A DNA stretch of 64,000 nucleotides from NCBI RefSeq assembly GCF_900142675.1, contig NZ_FRBS01000003.1, positions 310,001-374,000 of the forward strand, read 5' to 3'. This document shows positions 9,600 through 19,044 of the stretch, piece by piece. A model generated the notes under the pieces. That model saw only the letters and a program-made list of their open reading frames with translations. It searched no databases and was not told where the DNA came from. This DNA comes from Shouchella rhizosphaerae (GTDB lineage: Bacteria; Bacillota; Bacilli; Bacillales; Bacillaceae_D). How positions within the stretch are numbered: position 1 is the stretch's first letter; each line of letters starts with the position of its first letter. Position numbers and translations under genes: made by a program.

Positions 9600-9852
9600 A
9601 CAAAAAAACTCTCTCCCAAAAGGGACGAGAGTTTGCATACATTCCCGCGGTGCCACCCACATTAACAGGCATCGCCTGTTCACTTACACATAACGGTGTG
9701 TCCCGTTAAGAGCTACTGGCAATGCGGTTCACTCTTACAACTAAAAGGCGAGTTCACATCTCTTCTCAGGCTGGCTTGCACCGTCCGCCAGCTCTCTTGC
9801 TTTCCGAAGTGACGCTACTACTCCTTTATCCTTGTATTTCCCTAGTTTACGA
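9600..9852 (-). promoter_or_regulatory. T-box leader of leuS (leucine, specifier CUC)
   Basis: Reading the minus strand, the leader holds the T-box core TGGGTGGCACCGCGGG (9644-9659), then a terminator hairpin AAACTCTCGTCCC / GGGAGAGAGTTT ending in seven Ts (9602-9634). Further upstream are the stem I landmarks AGTAGTAGCG and AGAGAGCTGGCGG, and a specifier region GTGAACTCGCC in which CTC (9750-9752) is a leucine codon. Uncharged tRNA-Leu should pair with the specifier and with UGGN in the core, favouring the antiterminator. This accounts for nearly all of the 365-base gap between leuS and ldh; the remainder is the promoter and about 50 bases with nothing recognisable. Confidence 0.95.
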
Positions 9853-9859
9853 TATGCTC

Positions 9860-9888
9860 ATTGTATGAAAAGTCTTTTCCAAAGTCAA
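9860..9888 (-). promoter_or_regulatory. Sigma-A promoter of leuS
   Basis: The minus strand reads TTGACT, a 17-base spacer, then TACAAT (-10 at 9860-9865, -35 at 9883-9888). Transcription should start close to the 5' end of the T-box leader. Confidence 0.8.
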
Positions 9889-9938
9889 GCAAACATATAC
9901 CTATTTTAGCTTTTCGATTCAACACGGATCCGTTTGTT

Positions 9939-11078
<1,140 letters not shown>

Positions 11079-11083
11079 TTATC

Positions 11084-11125
11084 GATCACCTGAACAACGC
11101 TCTATTGAGCGTTGTTCAGGTGATC
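11084..11125. terminator. Perfect 19-bp inverted repeat at the end of the MFS gene
   Basis: Arms GATCACCTGAACAACGCTC and its exact complement enclose TATT. The repeat includes the last eight codons and the stop of the MFS gene. On the minus strand it is followed by GATAAGCATTTTTAA, so the U-run is displaced. It probably terminates the MFS transcript, although its symmetry is unusually good. Confidence 0.65.
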
Positions 11126-12298
11126 ATTCTGATGCTCTTTTAATAGCGGGCGGTCATAAAGACGTACTAGCGGAATCGCCAGTAGCAGTAAAATACTAAT
11201 GAGGACAAACAGCACTTGGATTGAAAACCTATCTACCACTATGCCGCCGAGCAACGGGCCAATCATGCGTCCGCCAGTGGCTACGCTATTGACAATGCCT
11301 TGATATGCCCCTTCCCGCCCAGATGGAGCAAGGGCGTTGGCAATTGTTGGCACTGCAGGCCAGACAAACATTTCGCCGATTGTCAAAATGAGCATGGCGA
11401 CAAAAAAGCCACTGAACACTTGGGCTTGTGTCAATACAAGATAGGACAAAGCAAAAATGAACAACCCAAGGCCCATTTGCCCTTTAAGCGTTAGCCTCCC
11501 CTTTTGGATCACCCATCGGATCAAGGGCTGTGCAAGGACAATTAACAATCCGTTCATCGTCCATAATATACTGTAAGCATGTAATGGAATGCCGAGTGAC
11601 TGAATGTAGACAGACACATTTGCCTGCCACTGCGTATAGCCAAGCCAAGAAATGAAGAAAGCTACTGACACAATCCATAGCGCTTGCAAACGGTATTTAG
11701 ACGCTTTGTTGGCATGTTGAATTCCTGCTCCCGCCGTTCTTCCTTTGCTTCCTGACCAATGGCGAAAAAACACAGCAATGTAGACAAGTAGCAACACATG
11801 CATGGCTGCATTGGCGACAAAAACGTCTGTCAAACGTACGAGCGTAACAACGCCAATTAAAGCCGTTCCTAGTGATACACCTACATTTTGCGCTACATAA
11901 ATCGCATTTGCTGACTTTCTCCCACCTTCTGGCCACAAACTTCCAGCAAGTGCATACATGGAAGGGGCCATCATTCCAGAACCAAACCCCATCCCCGCTA
12001 GAAAAACAGCGTACCATCCATATTCTCCATAATAGAAAGCGAGCAAAACAGCAGAGGCTGCAGAAAGAACACAACCGAGCAAAATGGTAGGATAGGCGCC
12101 AATCCGATCATACAATCTGCCGCCAATCAAGCTGCCAAGTACGCCTGCCCCTGCATTTAGCATAAGCACAGCTCCCGAAGCTGTTAAACTTTGCCCAAGC
12201 AGTTGCGTCATAATGATTGCATTGAGTGGCCATAAAAACGAAGCGCCGGTAATGTTAATGGCTGTTGCTACCATTAAAATCCAAATTGATTTCGGCAA
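11102..12298 (-). CDS. Major facilitator superfamily transporter
   Basis: A 398-residue membrane protein with about 12 hydrophobic spans. The loop between spans 2 and 3 carries GGRLYDRIGAYPTIL (residues 60-74), the usual MFS motif A (GxxxDRxGR-like). This suggests a drug/H+ antiporter-type efflux pump; B. subtilis carries a similar gene (YttB) in the same leuS region, so it may be that orthologue. The start is TTG at 12298, with GAGGAGG eight bases upstream and no ATG nearby. Substrate unknown. The 3' end is embedded in a perfect inverted repeat. Confidence 0.8.
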   Translation of the reverse strand: MPKSIWILMVATAINITGASFLWPLNAIIMTQLLGQSLTASGAVLMLNAGAGVLGSLIGGRLYDRIGAYPTILLGCVLSAASAVLLAFYYGEYGWYAVFLAGMGFGSGMMAPSMYALAGSLWPEGGRKSANAIYVAQNVGVSLGTALIGVVTLVRLTDVFVANAAMHVLLLVYIAVFFRHWSGSKGRTAGAGIQHANKASKYRLQALWIVSVAFFISWLGYTQWQANVSVYIQSLGIPLHAYSILWTMNGLLIVLAQPLIRWVIQKGRLTLKGQMGLGLFIFALSYLVLTQAQVFSGFFVAMLILTIGEMFVWPAVPTIANALAPSGREGAYQGIVNSVATGGRMIGPLLGGIVVDRFSIQVLFVLISILLLLAIPLVRLYDRPLLKEHQNDHLNNAQ

Positions 12299-12493
12299 AA
12301 CACGCGCCTCCTCTTTTTTTCCTTTCTCACATTGTGCCTATGATAGTGTAGGAGAAATTTAGCAAATAAGCAACAAGCACATTCGCTGCAATTATGGTAA
12401 ACTAAGAAAAAAATTCGCCAAAAGACAAGAGACGCACATGGCCTCTGTCTTGTATAACGGCGATAGCTATTAGATGAAAAGGGAGTCGTCTAA

Positions 12494-12643
12494 ATGATGA
12501 ATAACCAGCTCGGCACCGAAATCGCTCATCATCCCGTTGCCGTGTTCCCGTTCCCAGTCAGCTGCTTTTGGTATTTGCCTGACGTGTTTGCGTTAATTAA
12601 ACAGCCTTTAATATGCCCCGCCTTTTGGGGGGAGGAGCCGTGA
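12494..12643 (+). CDS. 49-codon ORF overlapping the ytqB start
   Basis: The ORF opens with ATGATG eight bases after GGGAG, directly after an in-frame TAA, and runs 49 codons to a TGA that overlaps the GTG of ytqB as GTGA. The predicted peptide is rich in Pro, Phe and Trp (for example HHPVAVFPFPVSCFWYLPD) and has four-residue overlap of its own coding with the ytqB ribosome site. I do not recognise a family. The arrangement fits a translationally coupled leader or small protein gene. The unusual composition leaves open that it is only a regulatory upstream frame. Confidence 0.5.
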   Translation: MMNNQLGTEIAHHPVAVFPFPVSCFWYLPDVFALIKQPLICPAFWGEEP

Positions 12644-13224
12644 ACCTTCTTGGCGTCCTGCCATTTGCCCATTCGTTGCTTACCAGCGCTGTCCAGCCAG
12701 GGGACACCGTCGTTGATGCGACAATTGGAAATGGACACGATACATTGGTTTTGGCTAAACTTGTTGGTGAAACAGGCGTTGTGATTGGCTGTGACATCCA
12801 AGCATCCGCACTAACCTCTACAGAAGCACGCCTTCAAAAGGCAGGTTTGGACAAGCAAGTATCCCTATTCCAAATCGGCCATGAAAAGTTGGCGACTTTG
12901 CCGTTGTTTGTCAACTCAACCATCGCCGCTGCCATCTTTAATTTAGGCTATTTGCCTGGCGGAGACAAAGGCGTTACAACAACAGGGAAAACGACAATTG
13001 CAGCGATTGAGCAACTATTTAACCGTTTAAAACAAGGCGGCCTGATTGTTCTCGTCGTCTACCATGGACACCCACAAGGCAAAAAGGAAAAAAACGAACT
13101 GTTGGCTTATGTCGAATCGCTTCCTCAAGAAAAGGCCCATGCAGCGACGTACCAATTTATTAACCAAAAAAATGATCCTCCTTTTGTGGTAGCCATTGAA
13201 AAACGAGCGAAATTTCATCTTTAA
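12640..13224 (+). CDS. ytqB: SAM-dependent methyltransferase YtqB (MnmM family)
   Basis: A 194-residue class I methyltransferase. The SAM-binding motif I is VVDATIGNGHDT near residues 21-32, preceded by the N-terminal VLPFAHSLL that typifies this family. The B. subtilis orthologue YtqB (MnmM) methylates nm5s2U to mnm5s2U at the wobble base of some tRNAs, with SAM as donor. I chose GTG at 12640, which has GGAGGAG just upstream and gives the family length; an ATG at 12613 adds nine codons across the ribosome site. The stop of a 49-codon ORF overlaps the start. Carbonic anhydrase follows in the same direction 62 bases on. Confidence 0.9.
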   Translation: MNLLGVLPFAHSLLTSAVQPGDTVVDATIGNGHDTLVLAKLVGETGVVIGCDIQASALTSTEARLQKAGLDKQVSLFQIGHEKLATLPLFVNSTIAAAIFNLGYLPGGDKGVTTTGKTTIAAIEQLFNRLKQGGLIVLVVYHGHPQGKKEKNELLAYVESLPQEKAHAATYQFINQKNDPPFVVAIEKRAKFHL

Positions 13225-13286
13225 GCGTCCGAGCAAGAGAAAACACTGGGTTTTCTAAAGAAAAGATAGAAGGAGAAGTGATCCAA

Positions 13287-13880
13287 ATGAGCAAACTTGA
13301 ATCGATTCTAGCTTTTAATGAAGCATTTGTAGCTAATAAAGAATATGAGCGCTTTAAAGCAGACAAATTTCCGCAAAAGAAAATCGTTATTTTAACATGC
13401 ATGGATACGCGGCTCGTTGAATTGCTCCATAATGCGATGAATTTAAAAAATGGCGACGCTAAAATTATCCGTAATGCTGGCGCTGTCATCTCCCATCCAT
13501 TTGGCAGCATCATGCGCAGCATTCTAGTTGCCATTTATGAATTAGGCGCAGAAGAAGTGTTTGTTATTGGCCATTACGGCTGTGGAATGACAGGCCTTTC
13601 TGCAAATTCCGTTCTCCAAAAGGCTGAAGAACGGGGCATTGATATGGATGAAATCAATGCACTCCAATACGCAGGTGTAGATGTGAACAAGTTTTTAACT
13701 GGTTTTGAAAATGTAACGGAAAGCGTCAACCACAGTGTCGATATGGTTATTAACCACCCACTTTTGCCAAAGGATGTACGGGTTCACGGTCTAGTCATCG
13801 ATCCTGAAACAGGAAAGCTTGATTTGCTACAACGTGATTTGCAAAAAGGGGCAAACGCCAAGGAGCCGCAAGACGCATAA
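13287..13880 (+). CDS. Beta-class carbonic anhydrase (YtiB type)
   Basis: A 197-residue protein of the beta carbonic anhydrase family, which interconverts CO2 and bicarbonate. The zinc ligands and catalytic dyad are visible: CMDTR near residues 38-42 (Cys, Asp, Arg), and HYGCGMTG near 97-104 (His and Cys). B. subtilis YtiB is the closest type I know. The ATG at 13287 has AGGAGAAG eight bases upstream; an in-frame GTG at 13278 lies within that site. It is probably cytoplasmic. A bidirectional terminator separates it from the convergent ytpA. Confidence 0.9.
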   Translation: MSKLESILAFNEAFVANKEYERFKADKFPQKKIVILTCMDTRLVELLHNAMNLKNGDAKIIRNAGAVISHPFGSIMRSILVAIYELGAEEVFVIGHYGCGMTGLSANSVLQKAEERGIDMDEINALQYAGVDVNKFLTGFENVTESVNHSVDMVINHPLLPKDVRVHGLVIDPETGKLDLLQRDLQKGANAKEPQDA

Positions 13881-13896
13881 CAAAATGAAATAGACA

Positions 13897-13938
13897 GCAA
13901 AAAGATGGCCTTGGGTAACACCCGAGGCCATCTTTTTA
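13897..13938. terminator. Bidirectional terminator between carbonic anhydrase and ytpA
   Basis: The stem AAAAGATGGCCTTGGGT pairs with ACCCGAGGCCATCTTTT with one bulge or mismatch; U-runs are present on both strands. It serves two convergent genes. Confidence 0.85.
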
Positions 13939-13952
13939 TCGATGACTGCCTG

Positions 13953-14741
13953 TTACGGAAACAGCATATTCACAAAGCCGATCGTAAAACGAAACACTTC
14001 TTCTTTTTCAGGTTCGTTAAAGAGCTCATGATAAAGGCCGTCCCATTCTTTGTACATTTTATGGTTGATCTGCAAATCATTAAACCAAGCCATGCCTGCT
14101 TGTTTATCGATCACATAGTCTTCTCCTGCAGCAAGCAATAATACGGGGATATTTGGCATTTTCTCCGGGTAGCGCCTCGTAAGGCGCATTGCTTTCTCCA
14201 ATTCGTGGTACCAACGGGCAGATACTTTCGTTACTCGCAACGGGTCCCGCGCATATTCTTCACGGACTTGCTCGCTCCTCGTCGTTTGTTCAGGAGACAA
14301 ACCAGCATTCATGCTAAACGCAGGCGCTACATGATTAAGCATTTTTGCTGCCGCCTTTTTCGGCGCAGGAATGTCCATAGCGAGTTGCAAACAAGGCGAA
14401 GAAAGCACGAGCGCTTCCACAAACGAATGGTCTTTTTCCATTAATGTACGAATAGAAATGAGGCCGCCCATGCTGTGCCCAACGAGCACAATTGGCAATT
14501 GCTTTGTCCTTGCATGCTTAAGCCAGACATCCACTGTTTTTATGTATTTCTGAAATGAGTCGATATGCCCGCGCTTTCCCCGCGACTCCCCTTGCCCGGG
14601 CAAATCCCCTAGCAGGCAATCAAACCCATGTTGATTCCATTTTTCCACAAGCCAACGGTACCGACCGCTATGCTCCCCGGCTCCATGAACAATAACAGCA
14701 ACGCCTCTGGCATCTGGAACGTCAAAATAGCGCACAGCCAC
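13953..14741 (-). CDS. ytpA: Alpha/beta hydrolase, lysophospholipase YtpA
   Basis: A 262-residue alpha/beta hydrolase of the monoacylglycerol lipase type. The nucleophile elbow is GHSMGG (Ser near residue 90), the acid residue lies in AGEDYVID, and the histidine is in EWDGLYHELFNEPE near the C-terminus. B. subtilis YtpA, with the same GLYHE-FNEPE ending, is a phospholipase that makes the lysophospholipid antibiotic bacilysocin. In B. subtilis ytpA is followed by ytpB; that partner is not adjacent here. The enzyme is probably cytoplasmic or peripheral as no signal peptide is seen. Whether this strain makes a bacilysocin-like product cannot be told. Confidence 0.87.
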   Translation of the reverse strand: MAVRYFDVPDARGVAVIVHGAGEHSGRYRWLVEKWNQHGFDCLLGDLPGQGESRGKRGHIDSFQKYIKTVDVWLKHARTKQLPIVLVGHSMGGLISIRTLMEKDHSFVEALVLSSPCLQLAMDIPAPKKAAAKMLNHVAPAFSMNAGLSPEQTTRSEQVREEYARDPLRVTKVSARWYHELEKAMRLTRRYPEKMPNIPVLLLAAGEDYVIDKQAGMAWFNDLQINHKMYKEWDGLYHELFNEPEKEEVFRFTIGFVNMLFP

Positions 14742-14828
14742 TCCTCCTTATACAAGCTGTTGCTTCGCTACATTATGCGTTACACTTAGTATAGCTGTTT
14801 TTTTATTAAACGAAAAGGATGTGACAAC

Positions 14829-15371
14829 ATGATCCTTCCATACAAGGGCGTTGTTCCAACTATTGACCCATCTGTATACGTAGCCGAGGGAGCGATCGTT
14901 ACAGGCGATGTTACGATTGGTGCTCAATCAAGCGTATGGTTTCATACAGTCATTCGCGGTGACGTAGCGCCGACAATCATTGGAGAACGTGTTAATATTC
15001 AAGATCAATCAATGCTCCACCAAAGCCCCCATTCGCCTCTTATGATTGAAGATGATGTCACAATAGGTCATCAAGCAATGCTCCACAGCGCGATCATCCG
15101 TAAACAAGCACTGATTGGCATGGGCTCCACGATTCTAGACGGCGCCGAAATTGGCGAGGGCGCATTTATTGGCGCCGGCAGTCTTGTCCCTCCTGGTAAG
15201 GTGATCCCTCCTGGAACACTTGCTTTTGGCCGGCCTGCAAAAGTCGTCCGTCCTTTAAATGAAACAGACAAAAAAGAAATGGCACGGATTCGCCGGGAAT
15301 ACGTAGAAAAAGGCCAATACTACAAATCGTTGCAGCAACAGACAGCGACGAGAAACAAAGATCAACAATGA
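14829..15371 (+). CDS. ytoA: Gamma-carbonic anhydrase family hexapeptide-repeat protein YtoA
   Basis: A 180-residue left-handed beta-helix protein with repeated [LIV]-G-x4 hexapeptides (for example VTGDVTIGAQSSVW, IEDDVTIGHQAMLH, IGEGAFIGAGSLV). The histidines in LHQSP, IGHQ and MLHSA fit the inter-subunit zinc site of gamma carbonic anhydrases. B. subtilis YtoA is the matching orthologue; activity of that group is unproved. It is monocistronic and convergent with metK across a shared terminator. The ATG is preceded by AAAGGATGTG. Confidence 0.9.
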   Translation: MILPYKGVVPTIDPSVYVAEGAIVTGDVTIGAQSSVWFHTVIRGDVAPTIIGERVNIQDQSMLHQSPHSPLMIEDDVTIGHQAMLHSAIIRKQALIGMGSTILDGAEIGEGAFIGAGSLVPPGKVIPPGTLAFGRPAKVVRPLNETDKKEMARIRREYVEKGQYYKSLQQQTATRNKDQQ

Positions 15372-15394
15372 ATAAAGCGTACAAAAATGATACA

Positions 15395-15437
15395 CAAAAA
15401 GCCTGTCGGCAAAATGAACCGACAGGCTTTTACATTT
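15395..15437. terminator. Bidirectional terminator between ytoA and metK
   Basis: A perfect 12-bp stem, AAAGCCTGTCGG / CCGACAGGCTTT, is flanked by A- and T-runs and lies between two convergent genes. Confidence 0.9.
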
Positions 15438-15463
15438 TATTGTTTATTGCTTAATCCGCTTTC

Positions 15464-16681
15464 TTAGTTTGCTTCTAATTTTAAAACATCTTCTTTTAAA
15501 GCTGCTGCCTTGTCTGTGGCTTCCCATGGGAGTGGGACATCGGTGCGACCGAAATGGCCGTAAGCAGCGGTTTGCTTATAAATCGGGCGGCGCAAATCGA
15601 GCATGCGAATAATGCCAGCTGGACGGAGATCAAAATGCTTGCGAACCAACTCGACGAGGACATCTTCCGCTGCTTTGCCAGTCCCAAACGTATTAACAGC
15701 GATCGAAACAGGCTGGGCAACGCCAATTGCATAAGCGAGCTGTACTTCGCATTTATCAGCAAGGCCTGCTGCAACAATATTTTTGGCTACATAACGTGCG
15801 GCATAAGCGCCAGAACGGTCTACTTTCGTTGCATCCTTGCCAGAAAAAGCACCGCCGCCATGGCGAGCATACCCGCCATACGTATCAACAATAATTTTGC
15901 GCCCTGTTAAGCCCGCATCTCCCTGAGGCCCGCCAATGACAAAACGGCCAGTTGGGTTAATAAAGTATTTTGTTTCTTCATCGATTAACGCGCTTGGCAC
16001 GACGGCTTCAATCACATGCTCTTTTAAGTCTGCTTGAATTTGCTCAAGTGTCACTTCAGGAGCATGCTGTGTTGAAAGAACAATCGTATCGACACGAACA
16101 GGCGTATCGTTTTCATCGTATTCAATTGTCACTTGCGTTTTCCCATCAGGACGCAAATATCCAAGTGTCCCATTTTTGCGGACTTCCGTTAGGCGACGGG
16201 AAAGTTTATGGCTAAGAGAGATAGGAAGAGGCATCAGTTCTTCCGTTTCATTGGTTGCAAATCCAAACATCAACCCTTGGTCACCAGCGCCAATTGCTTC
16301 GATTTCTGCATCGGTCATTTGACCTTCACGAGCTTCTAGCGCTTTGTCCACCCCTTGTGCAATATCCGCAGATTGTTCATCAATTGATGTCAATACAGCG
16401 CATGTTTCCGCATCAAACCCATACTTGGCCCGTGTATAGCCAATTCCCTTGATCGTTTGACGGACGACACTCGGTATATCCACATACGTATTTGTCGTAA
16501 TTTCGCCTGCCACGAGCACCAAACCAGTGGTGACCGATGTTTCGCAAGCGACTCGTGCATTCGGGTCTTTCTTTAAGATTTCATCTAATATAGCGTCGGA
16601 AATTTGATCACAGATTTTATCGGGATGCCCTTCCGTAACAGATTCAGATGTAAATAAATGTCTACCTCTTTTTACAGACAT
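15464..16681 (-). CDS. metK: S-adenosylmethionine synthetase
   Basis: A 405-residue enzyme that makes S-adenosylmethionine from methionine and ATP. Family motifs are GHPDK near residue 18, GAGDQG near 130, DAGLTGRK and [16 protein letters not shown]. The ATG is preceded by AAAAGGAGGAG. The gene is divergent from pckA, an arrangement shared with B. subtilis. Expression should be shut off by its own product through the SAM-I riboswitch in the leader. Confidence 0.98.
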   Translation of the reverse strand: MSVKRGRHLFTSESVTEGHPDKICDQISDAILDEILKKDPNARVACETSVTTGLVLVAGEITTNTYVDIPSVVRQTIKGIGYTRAKYGFDAETCAVLTSIDEQSADIAQGVDKALEAREGQMTDAEIEAIGAGDQGLMFGFATNETEELMPLPISLSHKLSRRLTEVRKNGTLGYLRPDGKTQVTIEYDENDTPVRVDTIVLSTQHAPEVTLEQIQADLKEHVIEAVVPSALIDEETKYFINPTGRFVIGGPQGDAGLTGRKIIVDTYGGYARHGGGAFSGKDATKVDRSGAYAARYVAKNIVAAGLADKCEVQLAYAIGVAQPVSIAVNTFGTGKAAEDVLVELVRKHFDLRPAGIIRMLDLRRPIYKQTAAYGHFGRTDVPLPWEATDKAAALKEDVLKLEAN

Positions 16682-16809
16682 TGTGCAGCTCCTCCTTTTA
16701 ATACGGCCTGTTGCTTAGCCCAAATAGAACGAACAATACAGAGGGTTATTCGCCTCGTTTGTTTCTGTCTTACAAAGGCGTGTAGTTGGCGCAAAAGCCT
16801 TGGGCACAA

Positions 16810-16964
16810 CAAAAGCCCTTTTCCATGAGGAAAAGGGCTGTCCATTTACCTTTCGCCTCTTATCTTCCAGAACGCCGAGCATTCTGCAGGTTAGCACCTT
16901 TACACGTTACGTGTTGGTTGCTGGGCTTCTTCGGGCCTGTCCCTCCGCCATCTCTGGATAAAAG
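16810..16964 (-). promoter_or_regulatory. SAM-I (S-box) riboswitch and terminator of metK
   Basis: On the minus strand, P1 (CTTTTATC, 16957-16964) pairs with GATAAGAG (16857-16864). Between them are the conserved S-box blocks AGAGATGGCGGAGGGACAGG, CCCGAAGAAGCCCAGCAACC and GGTGCTAACCTGCAG. The expression platform is a terminator, AGCCCTTTTCC / GGAAAAGGGCT, then TTTTGTTG (16813-16839). SAM binding should stabilise P1 and let the terminator form. The riboswitch explains the middle of the 536-base metK-pckA gap. The 16682-16809 part is untranslated leader. In 16965-17153 I see no further named element. Confidence 0.97.
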
Positions 16965-17153
16965 CGTTATGTTAACTGCATCTCGATAACACCCAACGTT
17001 TCCTTTGTTATAGGATGCTGGCGCTTCGTTCGTTTCGCGACTAAGTTTAACATATTCCACCAGAGAAGAAAAGGCATTTCTAAAAGCTTTTCACCAGCCT
17101 ACCTGCTTTGCCGCCTAATCTAAAAAAGAATGACCTATTTATTCACTTTAGTA

Positions 17154-17181
17154 TGGACTATTAAATAAAATGTGTTATACT
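17154..17181 (+). promoter_or_regulatory. pckA promoter with CcpN-type operator
   Basis: A -35 TGGACT (17154-17159) and -10 TATACT (17176-17181) are separated by 16 bases. The stretch TGTGTTATACT (17171-17181) fits the CcpN consensus TRTGHYATAYW at every position and covers the -10 box. CcpN represses gluconeogenic pckA and gapB on glucose in B. subtilis. Confidence 0.65.
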
Positions 17182-17217
17182 AAAGCCACTTAAAATTGCA
17201 AAAAGGAGCCATTAAAC

Positions 17218-18801
17218 ATGAAAATGCTTCACCGTTCAGCTTTACTAGAACAATTGCTTTCAAGCCCTAAAACGTTGCACCAATTGCCCGCTTCGACACT
17301 CGTCGAGCATGCACTCCAACGAAATGAAGGCATATTGACCGATTCTGGCGCACTTGCTGTCAAAACAGGCCTTTACACAGGCCGCTCGCCTCAAGACAAG
17401 TTTATTGTCGATGAACCAATGTCTAGAGATTCCATCCATTGGGGCGCAACGAATAAGCCCATTTCATCGGAAGTGTTCACCCGGCTAAAAGACAAAGTGC
17501 TACATTATTTGCAACAAAAAGAGGTCCGTTACGCATCCGTTGGCTTCGCTGGCGCTGATCCTTCTTTCCAACTGCCGATTACGTATTTAAATGAGTTTGC
17601 TTGGCATCACTTGTTTGCTAGACAGCTATTTATTCGTGAGCAAGCTCCTTCAAACAATGGTTTGGAACCATTTACGATCATTAGCGCACCGACGTTTAAA
17701 GCCGATCCATCCGTCGACGGCACTCGCTCAGAAGCGTTTGTCATCATCTCATTTGAGCAACGCATTATTTTAATTGGCGGTACGGAATATGCCGGTGAAA
17801 TGAAAAAAGCGATCTTTTCCGTGATGAATTACTTGCTCCCTGAAGCAGGCGTGCTGCCAATGCACTGCTCAGCCAACACAACCGATGAAGGAGAAACGGC
17901 ACTCTTTTTTGGCCTCTCAGGTACCGGCAAAACGACACTGTCGGCTTCCGAACATAGGCGCCTAATCGGCGATGACGAGCACGGCTGGTCAGAAAAAGGC
18001 ATCTTTAACATTGAAGGAGGCTGCTACGCCAAATGCATCGGCCTTTCAAAAGAAAGCGAACCACAAATTTGGGACGCTATTGCTTTCGGGGCAGTCCTTG
18101 AAAATGTCGTCGTCGATCCAAACACGGGCAAACCTGACTTTAAAAGCGGTGAGTTGACGGAAAATACGCGGGCTGCCTACCCGCTTGAAGCGATTCCAAA
18201 TGCTTTGCTGCCTAGTGTTGCCGGGCCTCCAAAAGCGATAATATTCTTGACTGCTGATGCATTTGGCGTATTGCCGCCCATTAGCAAGTTGACAAAAGAA
18301 CAAGCAATGTACCATTTTCTATCTGGTTACACAAGCAAACTAGCAGGAACGGAACGAGGCATCACGCAACCTGAGGCGACATTTTCTACTTGCTTTGGCG
18401 CTCCGTTTTTGCCACGCAAACCAGAAGAGTACGCTACTATGCTTGGGGACAAATTGGAAAATGACGACGTCCAAGTGTTTCTTGTAAACACAGGCTGGAC
18501 AGGGGGTAGCTATGGAACTGGCACACGCATTAAGCTTGCTTATACACGTGCCATGGTAGAAGCGGCTTTACAAGGAAAATTGGATGAGATTGAAACAGTG
18601 TGCGATCCCATTTTTGGCCTTTATGTCCCAACACACTGCCCAGGAGTCCCTGATGAGCTGTTGACCCCTCGACGTGTTTGGAAGGACGAAGCAGCTTACG
18701 AGGCAACCGCCTTACAGCTTGCTAAGCAATTCCACGAAAATTTTTCTGCCTTTCCGGCAGCAAAAGACAGCGTCCGTCTTGCTGGACCACGCCTTGCATA
18801 A
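17218..18801 (+). CDS. pckA: Phosphoenolpyruvate carboxykinase (ATP)
   Basis: A 527-residue cytoplasmic enzyme that converts oxaloacetate and ATP to phosphoenolpyruvate, the first committed step of gluconeogenesis. The kinase-1a loop is [14 protein letters not shown] near residues 236-249, followed by [20 protein letters not shown], the metal and substrate site. The [11 protein letters not shown] motif near 54-64 is also typical. Length is normal. AAAAGGAG lies nine bases before the ATG. A CcpN-like site on the promoter suggests repression on glycolytic carbon sources. Confidence 0.98.
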   Translation: MKMLHRSALLEQLLSSPKTLHQLPASTLVEHALQRNEGILTDSGALAVKTGLYTGRSPQDKFIVDEPMSRDSIHWGATNKPISSEVFTRLKDKVLHYLQQKEVRYASVGFAGADPSFQLPITYLNEFAWHHLFARQLFIREQAPSNNGLEPFTIISAPTFKADPSVDGTRSEAFVIISFEQRIILIGGTEYAGEMKKAIFSVMNYLLPEAGVLPMHCSANTTDEGETALFFGLSGTGKTTLSASEHRRLIGDDEHGWSEKGIFNIEGGCYAKCIGLSKESEPQIWDAIAFGAVLENVVVDPNTGKPDFKSGELTENTRAAYPLEAIPNALLPSVAGPPKAIIFLTADAFGVLPPISKLTKEQAMYHFLSGYTSKLAGTERGITQPEATFSTCFGAPFLPRKPEEYATMLGDKLENDDVQVFLVNTGWTGGSYGTGTRIKLAYTRAMVEAALQGKLDEIETVCDPIFGLYVPTHCPGVPDELLTPRRVWKDEAAYEATALQLAKQFHENFSAFPAAKDSVRLAGPRLA

Positions 18802-18808
18802 CCTTTAA

Positions 18809-18838
18809 CAAGCAGGCAGCTTTTTAGCTGCCTGCTTG
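18809..18838 (+). terminator. Hairpin after pckA
   Basis: The stem AAGCAGGCAGCT / AGCTGCCTGCTT starts eight bases after the pckA stop. The U-run is poor (TTGATGTTG), so termination may be partial. Confidence 0.6.
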
Positions 18839-18839
18839 A

Positions 18840-18897
18840 TGTTGTCGACAAAGTCGATAAACCGCATCATACTGATAGAAAATGCTTGTCAGACGAG
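18840..18897 (+). repeat. Intergenic repeat, copy A
   Basis: An 18-base block, TGTTGTCGACAAAGTCGA, is followed after 29 bases by TGTCAGACGAG. Both blocks recur exactly, in the same order, at 56172-56214. It lies between the convergent pckA and ytmA. The rest of this gap shows nothing else convincing. Confidence 0.55.
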
Positions 18898-19044
18898 GAG
18901 TGCAGTCGAGGGAAGAGGCGAAAGAACAGGGGTTCATGAGCAACGGTTTTCTTGCGGATAAAACGACAGTTTTAAAGCATATGACCGAGACAAACACTCC
19001 CATTGTCGTCGTTTCCGTGTTCGTACCGGGCTAACACGCTTGCC

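Noticed and set aside
9574-9672. N-terminal extension of leuS by 33 codons
   Set aside because: The extra codons translate the T-box core and terminator (VGGTAG is the core). The ATG at 9573 has its own ribosome site.
16860-17060. 66-codon ORF upstream of metK on the minus strand
   Set aside because: It lies within and just upstream of the SAM-I aptamer; the open frame is a by-product of the structured RNA.
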